From positions 68,962,356 through 69,026,355 of the forward strand of contig NC_054740.1 in the NCBI RefSeq assembly GCF_018143015.1: a DNA stretch of 64,000 nt. Direction: 5' to 3'. Position numbers and translations under genes: made by a program. This stretch comes from Lytechinus variegatus (taxonomy: Eukaryota; Echinodermata; Echinoidea; Temnopleuroida; Toxopneustidae). The notes under the pieces were generated by a model. The model saw only the letters and a program-made list of their open reading frames with translations. It made no database searches and was not told the origin of the DNA. The stretch's first letter is position 1. Each line of letters begins with the position of its first letter. Below are positions 24,080-34,581 of this stretch, piece by piece.

Positions 24080-25030
24080 CTAAATAATAGATGCGAGCGC
24101 GAGCTGAAATTTTTTAATTTTCCAACCTAAAAACTCGACATTCATAGCACTTTAAAAACAATGTGAACAGGATATGAATCTAAACAATTAACGCGAGCGC
24201 GAAGCGTGAGTTGGAAGCCCTTTTGATTTTCCAACCTAAAAACTGGACATACTTAGCACTTAATAATGAACGGAATACGGAATAGGAATCTAAACATTGA
24301 ATGCGAGCGCGAAGCGCGAGCTGAATTTTTTTTTGATTTTCTAAACTAAAAACTGGACATTCATAGCACCTTGAAAACAGGATAGGAAATCTAAACAATA
24401 TTATTAATGCAGGCGTGAAGGGCGAGCTGAAAGTTTGTATTTTCCAACCTAAAACTGGACAATGAATCGTAACACTTTTTCAAATCATGAACAGAATAGG
24501 AATTTTACTAAACAATACTAGATTCGAGCGCGAAGTGTGTGCTGAAGATATGTCATTCCCAGCCTAAAAATTTGTATTATTAGCATATTTTAAAATCAAG
24601 GACAGGGTAGCTATCTAACTAAATTTTAATTAATGTTAGCGCGAAGCGTGTCCTGGTTTTTTTTTTTATTTCCGACCCAAAAAGTCATCTTCTTTTCACC
24701 TTAAATCAATAAACAGGATAGTGTCTGACCCAACCATACTGCTGATGCGAGCGCGAAATGATTTTTTTAATATTCAGATCTGAAAACTGGATCTTTCAAG
24801 CACTTTTTGAAATAAAGAACAAGCAGTTTATCTCCAGAAGCAATGTGAGCGCAAAGCGCGAGCTATTTTTTTTTATAGGTTTAAACCTACAAATTATGAA
24901 AAAGATGGATATTTTCCTGAATTAATGATTTGATTTTATATTATTTCGATCTAAAAAGTGAAGAAATTTTTTTAGCATGTTTTGAAATAAAGAGATGGCT
25001 GTGTATCATTGCAAAGCGCGAGCGATTTTT
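24080..25030. repeat. Degenerate ~100-115 bp repeat array with GCGAGCGCGAAGCGCGAGC core
   Basis: Nine copies of a CG-rich core, full at 24303-24321 and degenerate near 24093, 24193, 24409, 24525, 24636, 24746, 24846 and 25012, sit in AT-rich spacers sharing CCAACCTAAAAACTGGACA and AAACAGGATAGGAA-type text. The same core recurs in the transposon at 30179-31281, so this is probably a truncated relative of it. Confidence 0.85.
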
Positions 25031-25130
25031 GTATTTTATACTATGACCTAAAAGTTTTCTTTTCTCCAGTTATTCCCCTCCCCTTCTATCATTTAATTTT
25101 CTTCCTCGTCTTTCTTCTTATTTTTCTCCT

Positions 25131-25346
25131 AAAGGACTGGTCACACCGCCCGAGCGTTGTTGGAGCGGTCGTAGAGCGGTAGGGAGAGGGGGTCGAATTT
25201 CGCTCACAAAATTTGGGGAAAAAATGGAAAACAAAAATCGAAAGCAAAAAAAAAATCGAAAATGGTAAACGGTAGCGAGCGGTGATGATTTTTTTCTCCG
25301 CTCCACGACCGCTCCAACAACGCTCGGGCGGTGTGACCAGGCCTTA
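25131..25346. mobile_element. Foldback MITE (GGTCACACCGCCCGAGCG)
   Basis: About 37-bp arms: AGGACTGGTCACACCGCCCG at the left is inverted at the right as CGGGCGGTGTGACCAGGCCT. The flanks are TAAA/TTAA-like, which may point to a TTAA target. The interior is AT-rich and non-coding. Confidence 0.8.
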
Positions 25347-26373
25347 ACCTTCATATTTTGCGCCGCCAATAGGGGGTGGGCCGCCGCTTCGCCCCCTCGA
25401 TCTACCTATGCTGACCCCTCCCACGGCAGGAATTTTGTGTAAAAATGGAATATAATAGAGTATTTTAAACAAATTTTGGGGGATTAAACATAGCTAAAAT
25501 TCACTGCGAAGGATTAATCATAACTCATGAAAACTATTCTTTTTACTGAGTACGCGAACAATGAAAATATTCTTATATTTCCAAGTAAATTTGGAATAAA
25601 GGGAAAATGAATTGATTTAACAAAGATGTGTTTTACGGGGTATGGAACATTCTCGTCTACCATCTATGCACTAAATTTACCTGATAAGTATCCAGAGGCG
25701 ATTTTCTTTTTTGTCATTTTTATTAGTTATGAAATTGACAATGGCCATCGATGTCATCAATGTCATCACTCTTTGGCTGGCATATAGGGCTAGATGCGAG
25801 TTCGAGAATAGTCGGGCCGGTATGCCTTTTTTTTCCTATCCAAGTTCTTAACAAAAACTATTTGTATATATATTTCTCAATTCGAGGATACTTGTGTATA
25901 ATTTCGATTTTGAATTATGTATTTTTTTCTATAATAAAAGACCACAAATAGTAGGGGGACATTTGATATTATGTCCCACACCCTTTCCAACATCGTAGGG
26001 GGGGACATGTCCCCCTGCCCCCCTGGGATTTCCGCCCATGTCTAAGAGTATAGTGCATGGAGAAGTACATAGAATTTTAATGACATTAAGGGTTTAAAGA
26101 TGAAAGGAGAGAAATCAGTTAAAGTCAAATGGGTGTAAGCTTCCATGGGGAATGATTATATTTGCTCATCCCAGACTACTTTGTGAAAAGCATCAGTGGT
26201 AATGCCTGGATCATTATTGAGAGACGTCTTGGATAAGTGTAAACCCCATTCAACGTACTCGGTGCTCCAGCGAGAAAGTCTTCAGCCAACCTTCAAGACT
26301 ATATTATGTGCAATTTCCAGCAACATTGCGTATGCTGATCTTGTTCTACTCTGGGTGATCTATTTCCGAAAGG
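25347..26373. other. Intergenic with element remnants
   Basis: 25360-25416 (GCCGCCAATAGGGGG...CGATCTACCTATGCTG) resembles the right end of the element at 31230-31281. 25960-26042 has a GGGGGGACATGTCCCCC tract like family C MITEs but no matching partner. No gene was seen. Confidence 0.45.
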
Positions 26374-26381
26374 TGTTAAAT

Positions 26382-26928
26382 CCCGGAGGGGCCACTTACA
26401 TTTACGAATGGATACCATGCGCGACCAGAAAAACACGTAAAAAGGATGTCTTTTTCACGATAGGGCATGTTACGTACGTAACGTGATAAGGGTGTCAAAA
26501 ACACAAAAATAATGAAAAAAGGGTATCTTTTTCACTAGGAAAATTACGTGTTTAAGGTCTTATTTGCGGGGATGATACAACAAAATTAAAATGCTTTATA
26601 AAGGATGTCCTTTTTGCCCAAATACTTAGTGTTTAGAGTCCGATTTGCGCGAGGTGTAGTCGTACTAAACCATTTAAGGTAAAGCCGACGACCACATGAC
26701 CCTTAATAATAAAACACTCCTGTACTTGTTTAGGGGTTCATTTCAAGGCGGAATATTTGTCAAAAACGGTTTTGTTTCCAATACTTGTTAAGGGTAGTAT
26801 TTCACACGCCAATACTTGTTAGGGGTGCATTTTTTCAGCATTTGGAAATCACGTGTTTAGGGTGCTTTCCGAGACCCCATGGTCGCGCATGGTATCCACT
26901 CGTGAATGGAAGTGCCCCCCCCCCCGGG
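26382..26928. mobile_element. MITE, family D copy 1
   Basis: Ends CCCGGAGGGGCCACTTACAT and CCCCCCCCCCCGGG, with subterminal inverted arms GAATGGATACCATGCGCGAC / GTCGCGCATGGTATCCACTC. A perfect 8-bp duplication TGTTAAAT lies at 26374-26381 and 26929-26936. 547 bp, non-coding. The interior has recurring ACACGT/ACGTGT and TTACTTGTTAGGGG-like words. Confidence 0.9.
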
Positions 26929-27153
26929 TGTTAAATACGCCATTATTGCGCCATACACTTCCCCATATAGGCCTACATATAGGAGAAAGCTGCAATCTAT
27001 GTAATTCTGGCGTGCATGCGCGGTACGGCGCGGACCCTTGGAGCGGACTCTTCCTGGCAACGTCTTGGCAAAGGCAAGCAGACCGGCCAATGAATCACCT
27101 CACCTCGAGATATGTCCAGAATTGTTAGTTACATTCGTATCACATGGCAGTTG

Positions 27154-28173
27154 CCCGGGGGGGGGGGGCACTTCCATTGACGAGTGGATACCATGCGCGA
27201 CAAAAAAAAAACACGTAAAAAGAATGTCTTTTTCCCGGGGGGGGGGCCACTTACATTGACGAGTGGATACCATGCGCGACCAAAAAACACGTAAAAAGGA
27301 TGTCTTTTTCACGATAGGGCACGTTACGTACGTAACGTGATAAGGGTGTCAAAAACACAAAAATAATGAAAAAAGGGTATCTATTTCGCTAGGAAAATTA
27401 CGTGTTTAGGGTCGAATTTGCGGGGATGATAAAACAAAATTAAAATGTTTTATAAAGGATTTCCTTTTTGCCCCAACACTTCGTGTTTAGAGTCCGATTT
27501 GCGCGAGGTGTAGAAGGTGGGGTCGTACTAAACCAAATAAGGTAAAGCCGGCGACCCCCTGAAGGACCCATAACAATAAAACATTCCTGTACTTGTTTAG
27601 GGGTTCATTTCAGGGAATATTTGCCAAGAGTATCGTTTTGTTTCCAATACTTGTTAAGGGTAGGGTTTCACACGCCAATACTTGTTAAGGGGTGCATTTT
27701 CAGAATATGGAAATTACGTGTTTAGGGTGCTTTTCGAGACCCCATGGTCGCGCATGGTATCCACTCGTGAATGGAAGTGGCCCCCCGGGGTCTTTTTCAA
27801 GATAGGGTGTCAATAAGGGTGTCAAAAACACTAATGGGAAAATAGTATCTATTTCGCGAGGAAAGCTACCGACGTGTTTAGGGTCAAATTTGCGAGGGTA
27901 AAACACTAAAATGTTCTATAAAAGTTGTACTTTTTGCCGTACTAAACCAAATGATGTCGGTAAAGGTAACGGTAGTCCGTGACATATAACAATTTAAATA
28001 TCGCTGTACTTCTTTAGGGGTTCAATTACTTGCCAAAGGTATCGTTTTGTTTCCAATACCTGCTAAGGGTAGGGTTTCACACGCCAATATGGAAAATACT
28101 GTCTTGTTATAGGGCTTTTCGAGACCCCATGGTCGCGCATGGTATCCACTCGTCAATGAAGTGGCCCCCGGGG
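27154..28173. mobile_element. MITE, family D copy 2 (host of a nested copy)
   Basis: The left part 27154-27234 (CCCGGGG...ACACGTAAAAAGAATG) and right part 27791-28173 (TCTTTTTCAAGATAGGG...GGTCGCGCATGGTATCCACT) form one family D element interrupted by copy 3. No clear target duplication is visible around this outer copy. Confidence 0.85.
27235..27790. mobile_element. MITE, family D copy 3, nested in copy 2
   Basis: It starts CCGGGGGGGGGG and ends CCCCCCGGGG, with the same internal arms as copy 1 (556 against 547 bp). A perfect 8-bp duplication TCTTTTTC lies at 27227-27234 and 27791-27798. It is inserted about 80 bp from the left end of copy 2. Confidence 0.9.
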
Positions 28174-28267
28174 GCCGTCGATCTGATCACTTGAGCATTG
28201 GGACGATGGGGATGGGGGGGGGGCAGATACTGTGGCAATTTACCTCATTATATTGTTATAGTGACAC
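28171..28267. repeat. Direct repeat, copy downstream of Transformer-like exon 2
   Basis: About 97 bp (GGGGCCGTCGATCTGATCAC to TATTGTTATAGTGACAC) is almost identical to 29959-30057. The two copies bracket exon 2 of the minus-strand gene. The main difference is the length of a G run. Confidence 0.95.
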
Positions 28268-28713
28268 CCCCCGCACCCCCCATCCTTTCCCCCTTTCCTC
28301 TCTTCTCTTCAACCTCTATAATTATATCCATCACTCTTCCTCTCTATATGTCTTCATGATCTTTCTACACCCAATCTTTCATGTCTGTTTATTGATTTTT
28401 TTCTCTATCATTGTTTCTCTGGGTCTCCTTTCAAGCTTCTGTCTGTATCACTTCACACGCATATAAAGTTTCCCATGCACATCTCTCCCCAATTTTCTTT
28501 CCGAGCTTTCACCATGTTCACTCCGATAATTATTTGGAGTCTCCTTTTTCCCATCCACCCCTATACCTCTCTCTAAATGAATCGAAAAAAATCAACCCAT
28601 AATATCACATTCTCTACTTTTCTCTTTCAGAAATTATGTAAACTTTATCTATAGTAGTGTATGAAAAAGTAATGCTATGAAAGAACATGAGTCTGGTATG
28701 ATATTTATCATGT

Positions 28714-28719
28714 TTATTT
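28714..28719 (-). terminator. Poly(A) signal candidate, Transformer-like gene
   Basis: TTTATT on the plus strand is AATAAA on the minus strand, 237 bp beyond the stop codon. Confidence 0.5.
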
Positions 28720-28955
28720 TACAAGTCTTTCAATAATGAATTAAAGGTCTAATTCATGATGAAGCGTGTTGTATCTCCATTCAATTTTCATGTCTGTTTA
28801 TGACTAAAAAAATATATATGGATGCCCGGCCTGAGAATCGATGAAACATCGTCAGGAATTTTTATCAGTCAATACTAGAGGAAAGACATGGATGACTTCA
28901 TTTTTACCGTATCAGTCATTTAAAAAAGAAATTGCAGTTGTCCGATGACATTAGT

Positions 28956-29857
28956 TTATATTTCATTGTCATTGATTGCAATTTCAATCACTTCCGGTTG
29001 GGAGGATGGTGTTATCACTTCCGATGGGGAAGATGGGGTTGCATTTTCCCTAGTTGTTGACTCCTGCACTTGCTCCTCCTCTTCCTCCTCGCTTTCATGT
29101 GACCCCCAGCGTCCTGGGAACTTGCCAAAGGGATGGCGGCGGCCATCATGTCCGTGAGATCCTTCCTCGCCGGTTCGGTTGTGTCTTCCAAATGGCCAGT
29201 TTTTGAAGAACCGGAACGGCCTCATCTGGAATCTTGGTCCGTCCCAATCCCGGTCTCCGGTCTTGTTGTGATGGCGATGGGGGTAATCTCCCGTCTTGTT
29301 GTGAGGGCGGTGGCCTTCAGTACGGTTATGACGGCGGTGGCCTTCAGTACGGTTATGACGGTGGTGATGGTGGTGGGGGTGGTAGCGATGGTGATGGTGA
29401 CGATGACCTCCATCCTCTTCGCTGCTGTCGTTATGCTGTTGACCTTCTCCTTGATCTTGAAGACGATCCCAACCTCGCGATTGTCCTCTAAAAAGCGGAC
29501 CGAGTCCAAAACGATCAAAGATTGATTTGGAGGCATCTGCGGTTTCTTCTTCTCCACCACCACGTCTGGTTCCGTCTTGACCGAAGAAAGGCCTTCCGAC
29601 TCCTTCAGGTCTAGAGCCACGGAAAGGACCGTCAGATCTTCTTCCACCACCCATCGGACCACCAAATTGTCTTCGTTGGTCCATCTCAGGGGCACCTAGT
29701 CCTAATCCGGGGCCATCAAACCTCCTTCCATCCATCATTCCACCACCTCCTCGCCTTGGCCCGCCCATTGGCAACCCGTCAGGCCTTCCTCCGAAAAGAC
29801 CATCTCCCCTCTGTCTCCCAGGCCCCATACCTCCACGACCACCTCTTCGTGCATGAG
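28956..29857 (-). CDS. Transformer-like exon 2 (whole mature protein)
   Basis: Acceptor CTCTTTTACAG ends at 29858. The exon begins with the last two bases of an Ala codon (AHARRGGRGG). It encodes the Gly-rich, His-rich and acidic regions. Two tandem 27-bp units at 29311-29364 encode HNRTEGHRR and HNRTEGHRP. ORFs on the other strand and in other frames here are shadows. Confidence 0.9.
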
Positions 29858-32800
29858 CTGTAAAAGAGGTAAAGGTACAGAAAACTTTATCATTCCTATT
29901 AATTAATTTTTAAAGCCTTCAGGATTCCAATGATATGAAACTTTTTCCGATGCCCCCAGGGGCCGTCGATCTGATCACTTGAGCATTGGGACGATGGGGA
30001 TGGGGGGGGGGGGCAGATACTGTGGCAATTTACCTCATTATATTGTTATAGTGACACTGCTGTAAGAATATTTCTGTCACATATATATATATTATAATGT
30101 TCATTTTACCAATTTATGCCTTGCCTAGGCCTATATTTCTTGCTATGTCTGATATTTCAGATATATTTAATCTGATTACAGGGGCGGATCCAGCTTTCGC
30201 CAATAGGGGGGGGGGGGGGGCCGAAAAATATTTTGAACAACATTTTTCTCGATTGGCCGCTACAATCTTGCTTTTTTTTGTTGGTTTTTCACGGGGTAGT
30301 CCTAACTAAAGACTGAAGTTCTAAGTATATGTTAGTTTTCATTGCTATAAACAATATTAGGTATCTCATGTGGTCTTAATATATAATGCGAGCGCGAGCT
30401 AAAAATCTTTCATATTTTATGTCCTTAGAACTGAAGATTCAGAGCAGTCTTTATAATCATGAACAAAGATAGTTATCCAACTAAACAATGCGAGCGCGAA
30501 GCGCGAGCCGAAATTTTATCATATAGTAACGTGAAAAGTGACTCAATTAGGACAATTTTTAGTGATTATTAAAGAGGATACAAGTATCACCAAATAAATA
30601 ATGAGAGTGCGAAGCGCGAGCTCAAAATTTCTGATATTCCGACCTGAAAAAAATCAACAGTCTAAGCGCGTTTTTATTTAAATAAACAAGCTGTGCGTCT
30701 CAAACAATTAAATGCGAGCGCGAAGCATGAGCTTAATTTCTTTATATACTGACATGATAAAGGGGCATTTTGACAAATTTTGGTAAGAATTTCCAAAGAG
30801 CATAGGTATCTCACATATTAAACAATGCGAGCGCGCAGCGCAAGCCGAACATTTTGATACACATTAACAATTTGTGTAAATCAAACAAAATAATAAATGC
30901 TTGATGTGCTAGAGAATTGTATGCAAATTGATATCAGAACTGGATATATTGTATATATACTGGTTATATATTAGTGTCATTTAACCCTCTTGAATGAGAT
31001 TCATTACACAGGCAATGCGAGCGCGAAGCGCGAGCGAAAATTTTTATATGAAGTCTATTTTCCAATTCTTCCCCTCACCTTTTTTTTGTTTCCTTTCGGG
31101 GTCGGGCCGGTCGTTACGAGGCTGTAAATTACACATCATGGGTAAAATACCTCTTTCTTACTTTTCTTTCTGTTTTTCGTAGTTTCTATCAAGGTAAAGA
31201 GTAAACTTTTTTCTGCATGTTGTCAAAAAATAGGGGGGGGGGGGGCGGGGCCGGCTCGGCCCCCTCCTGGATCCGCGCCTGGATTAAAGATTTATGATGA
31301 TTTAGTTCTTATAGTCCGAATTTATAACAACAATAAAAATTTCATTGTTTGTTTGGTTCGATGTGACACTATTCATGTACAGTGCGTATCAAAAAAAGTT
31401 TACACTTTGAAAAAATCCTATAAAATTATACATTTGTAATTTCCTGAAGATTTTTCCACACTTTAACATTGGTACAGATCCATTTAAGCAAATGACGATA
31501 TAACTGTCGAAAAATATTTCCGTTTGAGTGAGCACCACTAACTTTTGAAAAGTTAGTGAAAAATTATTTGCGCAGAACTTTTAAACAGTTATGCGGATAA
31601 AAGTAGAACTTAATCATGAAGAACATGTGAAATTTAGCTAAGAAAATAGATTTGAAGGTATCTTTTACCTTTTTAAACTTGTTTCCTTGCCAAAAACACT
31701 TCGAAGAATGCATAGCGCCCCACCCCACTTCCCCACACACCGAGGACATCGTGACGATATTTGCTTTACACTGAGCTGTAATTTACATGAAATGGCTAAG
31801 GCTTGATTTTCATTTTGATAATCATTGTCAAGCTTGAGAAAAATGTGGAGAAACAAGTATTAAATGAAAAATGAAATATAAACCCACTTTAAATGATAAA
31901 GACTTAGTGAAAAAATGATAAAGATGTCTGAAATAAACTTTTGTTCGGATTCACTTATGTTCTAAGATCCAGCCGGCACAAAAAGGTTAAAGGTTATGCT
32001 TCTTAAGTGTTGAAATGTAAATTTGGGCGGCAAAATTGTTACAAGATGGTTGAATGTATCCGTTTGATTTCAATTGACTAAAAGTGCAAGGGAAGTGTGT
32101 CGCAGGGTAAGTTTGATTTCTCCCTTTCCACTTAACACAGCGTGAAAACGAGCATTTCTGCGCAAACAGATTTCTGCGAGCTTTACAAAAATGGACAGTG
32201 CTCACTCAAGTGTAACATTCTGTCAAAACTTTTACTTTCATTTGATAGATGAGACCCAAACCTAAGATTATATGTGAAAAAATACCCACATGTTGTATTT
32301 TTTTTAATTCCCAGGTCTTTTTCAAAGTGTAAACTTTTTTTTGATACGCACTGTATAGTCATAGTAAACTCGAAAAATATTTGACAGATTATAGGACATA
32401 AACCATTTTGACTTAGGCAAGTTTCTTTTGTATTAGCAATTCCCCGACAAACTCAGAATACTGAATACTCATGATTAATGTTGAATTACGAGTTACAACT
32501 TTTGGCAAAGCCATAATCACCCTCCCCTTCCCCAAATAACAATAACAGTAGTAATGATAATAATAATAATGACGATGATGGTGATGATGATGACAATAAA
32601 TAATGATAATGACAGATGAAAACCTGGCGTATGGGGGAAATATTTTTTTAATCGCGAGGGAAAATTTTGACCTTCTAAGATTTTAATTTGCAACATTTTT
32701 TTTCATTTTCAGAAAATAAAATCATATTTCACTCCTTCCTAAATGAAAATTTAGTTTGGTCACGGAACGTTTGGGGACTACCCCCTAGCCCCCTCCCCAT

Positions 32801-33008
32801 CGATACAGCAGTGATGATTGATAATGATATGAAGTCCTCCTTTAACAAACAAAATAGAAATAATTATGATTCCTATCAATGAATTGCGATAATCAAAATA
32901 TCGTCTTGTGTAAAATACTTTTAGATGATCGAAATTGAAATTTGAGAGCTTACCTGACATAGCAAGTGCAGCCAGGATAGCAACGATCACAGTTGCTTTC
33001 AACTCCAT
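28956..33008 (-). CDS. Transformer (185/333)-like secreted immune protein, two exons
   Basis: Exon 1 is 33008-32954 and exon 2 is 29857-28956, giving 318 residues. Residues 1-21 are a signal peptide ending SAHA. The mature protein has no cysteine. In order it has a Gly/Arg-rich region (22-120) with RGGRGG, an RGD (35-37) and RRFDGP/RRSDGP units; a short acidic GGEEETADAS (119-128); a His-rich region (169-218) with HNRTEGHR/HNKTGD repeats; an acidic run (274-280); and a Ser/Pro/Glu tail. Seven N-x-S/T sites are seen. A short leader exon and one large exon, RGD, Gly-rich then His-rich order and no Cys are the signature of the sea urchin Transformer (185/333) family of coelomocyte anti-pathogen proteins. 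It is oriented away from the hyalin-repeat gene. The 3,096-bp intron, far above the roughly 0.4 kb usual for the purple urchin family, holds two transposons. The frame is fully open. Confidence 0.88.
29959..30057. repeat. Direct repeat, copy inside the Transformer-like intron
   Basis: Near-identical partner of 28171-28267, in the same orientation, 1.79 kb away. Exon 2 lies between them. Confidence 0.95.
30179..31281. mobile_element. TIR element carrying CG-rich mirror repeats
   Basis: Ends CAGGGGCGGATCCAG and CTGGATCCGCGCCTG are inverted (one mismatch). GATTA directly abuts both ends. The interior has the GCGAGCGCGAAGCGCGAGC core at 30490, 30714, 30827 and 31017 (with partial copies near 30387 and 30602) in AT-rich spacers. 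No transposase was seen, so it is non-autonomous. The 5-bp duplication does not fit a hAT element, though an 8-bp one could have decayed. Confidence 0.8.
31380..32353. mobile_element. Tc1/mariner-like MITE
   Basis: CAGTGCGTATCAAAAAAAGT TTACACTTTGAAAAA at the left is inverted at the right as CAAAGTGTAAAC...GATACGCACTG. TA dinucleotides flank both ends (31378-31379, 32354-32355). 974 bp with no transposase ORF. It lies in the Transformer-like intron. Confidence 0.9.
32954..33008 (-). CDS. Transformer-like exon 1 (signal peptide)
   Basis: ATG at 33008 reads MELKATVIVAILAALAMS and then a GTAAGC donor, phase 1. The hydrophobic core and the two-exon placement match the family leader exon. No other in-frame ATG lies upstream in the short leader. 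Confidence 0.88.
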
Positions 33009-33127
33009 GTTAACGTATTGGGGGTTTCACTCCAGTCCCGTAAGTTTGAATTCTTTCCGTGTATTGATAGCTTCTCAGGATGACAGGATCAGCTCCAAAC
33101 CTGATTAAATTCTGTTTAAGATCACTG

Positions 33128-33135
33128 TATTTATA
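33128..33135 (-). promoter_or_regulatory. TATA box of the Transformer-like gene
   Basis: TATAAATA on the minus strand, about 120 bp upstream of the start codon. This leaves room for a 90-bp 5' UTR. Confidence 0.6.
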
Positions 33136-33415
33136 CACTTTCTCTCCCAGACGAGAACCGCCCTCGTACCAAACCGTGTCAGGCTTTTCCACGTATTACC
33201 TGGTTAAATCATTTATTGCTTTTTTAGTTTGTTGTTATTTACTCGGGAAACGTTTCGTTGAGGCATCGTGTCAATGGTTTTCACTGGACAAATTTGCTCT
33301 AAGCCAATCAGATGCGAGGATTTTCAGTAGCTTATAACAGTTTTCAGTGGAAATCCCTTACTTTACTGTTTAGTGAAATGCTCACCTGGTTACTCTTTTC
33401 AATATCAAAACATGA

Positions 33416-33566
33416 TCCGGGTGACCTGGAGCCCGTAACATAAAGAATAGCAAATGATCGTAGAACATTTTTCTACGATTGATTCCATTGGCTGCAATGT
33501 ACAATCAATCGTAGAAATCAAGCGTACGATCAATCGCTAACCTTTGTGTTACCCGACCCTGGTCAA
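33416..33566. mobile_element. Foldback MITE (GCCCGTAACA/TGTTAC family)
   Basis: GAGCCCGTAACATAAAG at the left and CTAACCTTTGTGTTACCCG at the right, with inverted GATCGTAGAA / TTCTACGATTGAT-type arms. Related to the element at 61857-62023. Confidence 0.65.
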
Positions 33567-33726
33567 CTTTCATTCGCATAAATTTATTGCTCATTGTTTT
33601 AGAGAGTGCTTGGTACCGGATGGCATTACCTCATGATCATCTTCGGATATCGGTTCGGATATCCTGTAGAGCCATGTTTTGGATGACACCACAGACAATG
33701 GCCTTACAATCTCGCGGATATAAGTA

Positions 33727-34581
33727 GGGGAAGGCGGGGTAAGTTGAGCATAGGGGCAAGTTGAGCCACCAGCCCCAGGCCAATAATGAATGAGTCAGAC
33801 ATTGTGGTGGTGTCATGTATTGATGACCGATAGCATAACCCCTAACCCCGCCACATTGTTTTCAACTTTGAAACAAAAATAAGTTTTTTAGAGGGAAAAA
33901 ACATGAATTTCAGCCAAAAAAGTAAAAAAGAGTGTGAAATAGATAAGTGCTTTATAAACACACACGTCTTTGAATATAATAAAGACGTGATAACAACATT
34001 ATTAGTCCAGGTATGTATCTTCATTCTTGTCATAGTCTTTTATATGATGGATGCATAATAAATGTGTGGATACAAAATTATCGCACTAAGTTCAGACTGG
34101 GGTAAGTTGAGCCAAACAGCATGGGGCAAGTTGAGCCATGGTAATTCCTATGGTAATGTATCTTAAAAAACAAACAAACCATAAAAATCGATTGAAATGC
34201 TGGCTGAAAGGAGCAAATTTACATGACTGCTCTTTTCCTTTTAAAGGATGTTAGTATTTATAGAGAATTAGCAAGTGAAAAGACTTTAAACAAAAAATTG
34301 ACATGCTGGTTCTCCTCTCATACATTTTGTACATAGTTTTTGTGGCTCAACTTACCCCAGAAGGTGGCTCAAACTTACCCCATATATGGGGCAAGTTGAG
34401 CCATTTGACATCGTTTTTTTAAAAGGTCACGATGACTTTCAGTGTGGGGATAGAAAGTTATATATGGGTGGAAAATATTTCAGAAGTATTAAATTTCAAA
34501 GCAAGGTACTTATTTCGACGAGATTATTAATCCTATCAGTTCTAACATGCAAAAACTGTCACACCTTACCCCGCCTTCCCC
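33727..34581. mobile_element. TA-flanked MITE with GTTGAGCC repeats
   Basis: GGGGAAGGCGGGGTAAG and CTTACCCCGCCTTCCCC are exact inverts, flanked by TA on both sides (33725-33726, 34582-34583). GGGGCAAGTTGAGCCA-type units recur in the subterminal regions. 855 bp, non-coding. It lies about 600 bp upstream of the Transformer-like TATA box. Confidence 0.88.

Larger units (their letters stand above)
29858..32953 (-). other. Intron of the Transformer-like gene
   Basis: About 3.1 kb. It contains the second direct-repeat copy (29959-30057), the TIR element 30179-31281 and the Tc1/mariner-like MITE 31380-32353. Without the two elements about 1 kb remains, with a (GAT/AAT)n tract near 32530-32620. Confidence 0.8.

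Noticed and set aside
29133..29695. ORFs of 85-157 residues overlapping the immune gene exon
   Set aside because: Shadow frames of the repetitive His-rich/Gly-rich exon on either strand.
28956..29857. Glycine-rich RNA-binding (RGG) or biomineralisation protein
   Set aside because: The signal-peptide exon, glycosylation sites, RGD and His-rich order fit the Transformer family better; no RRM or C-lectin domain is present.
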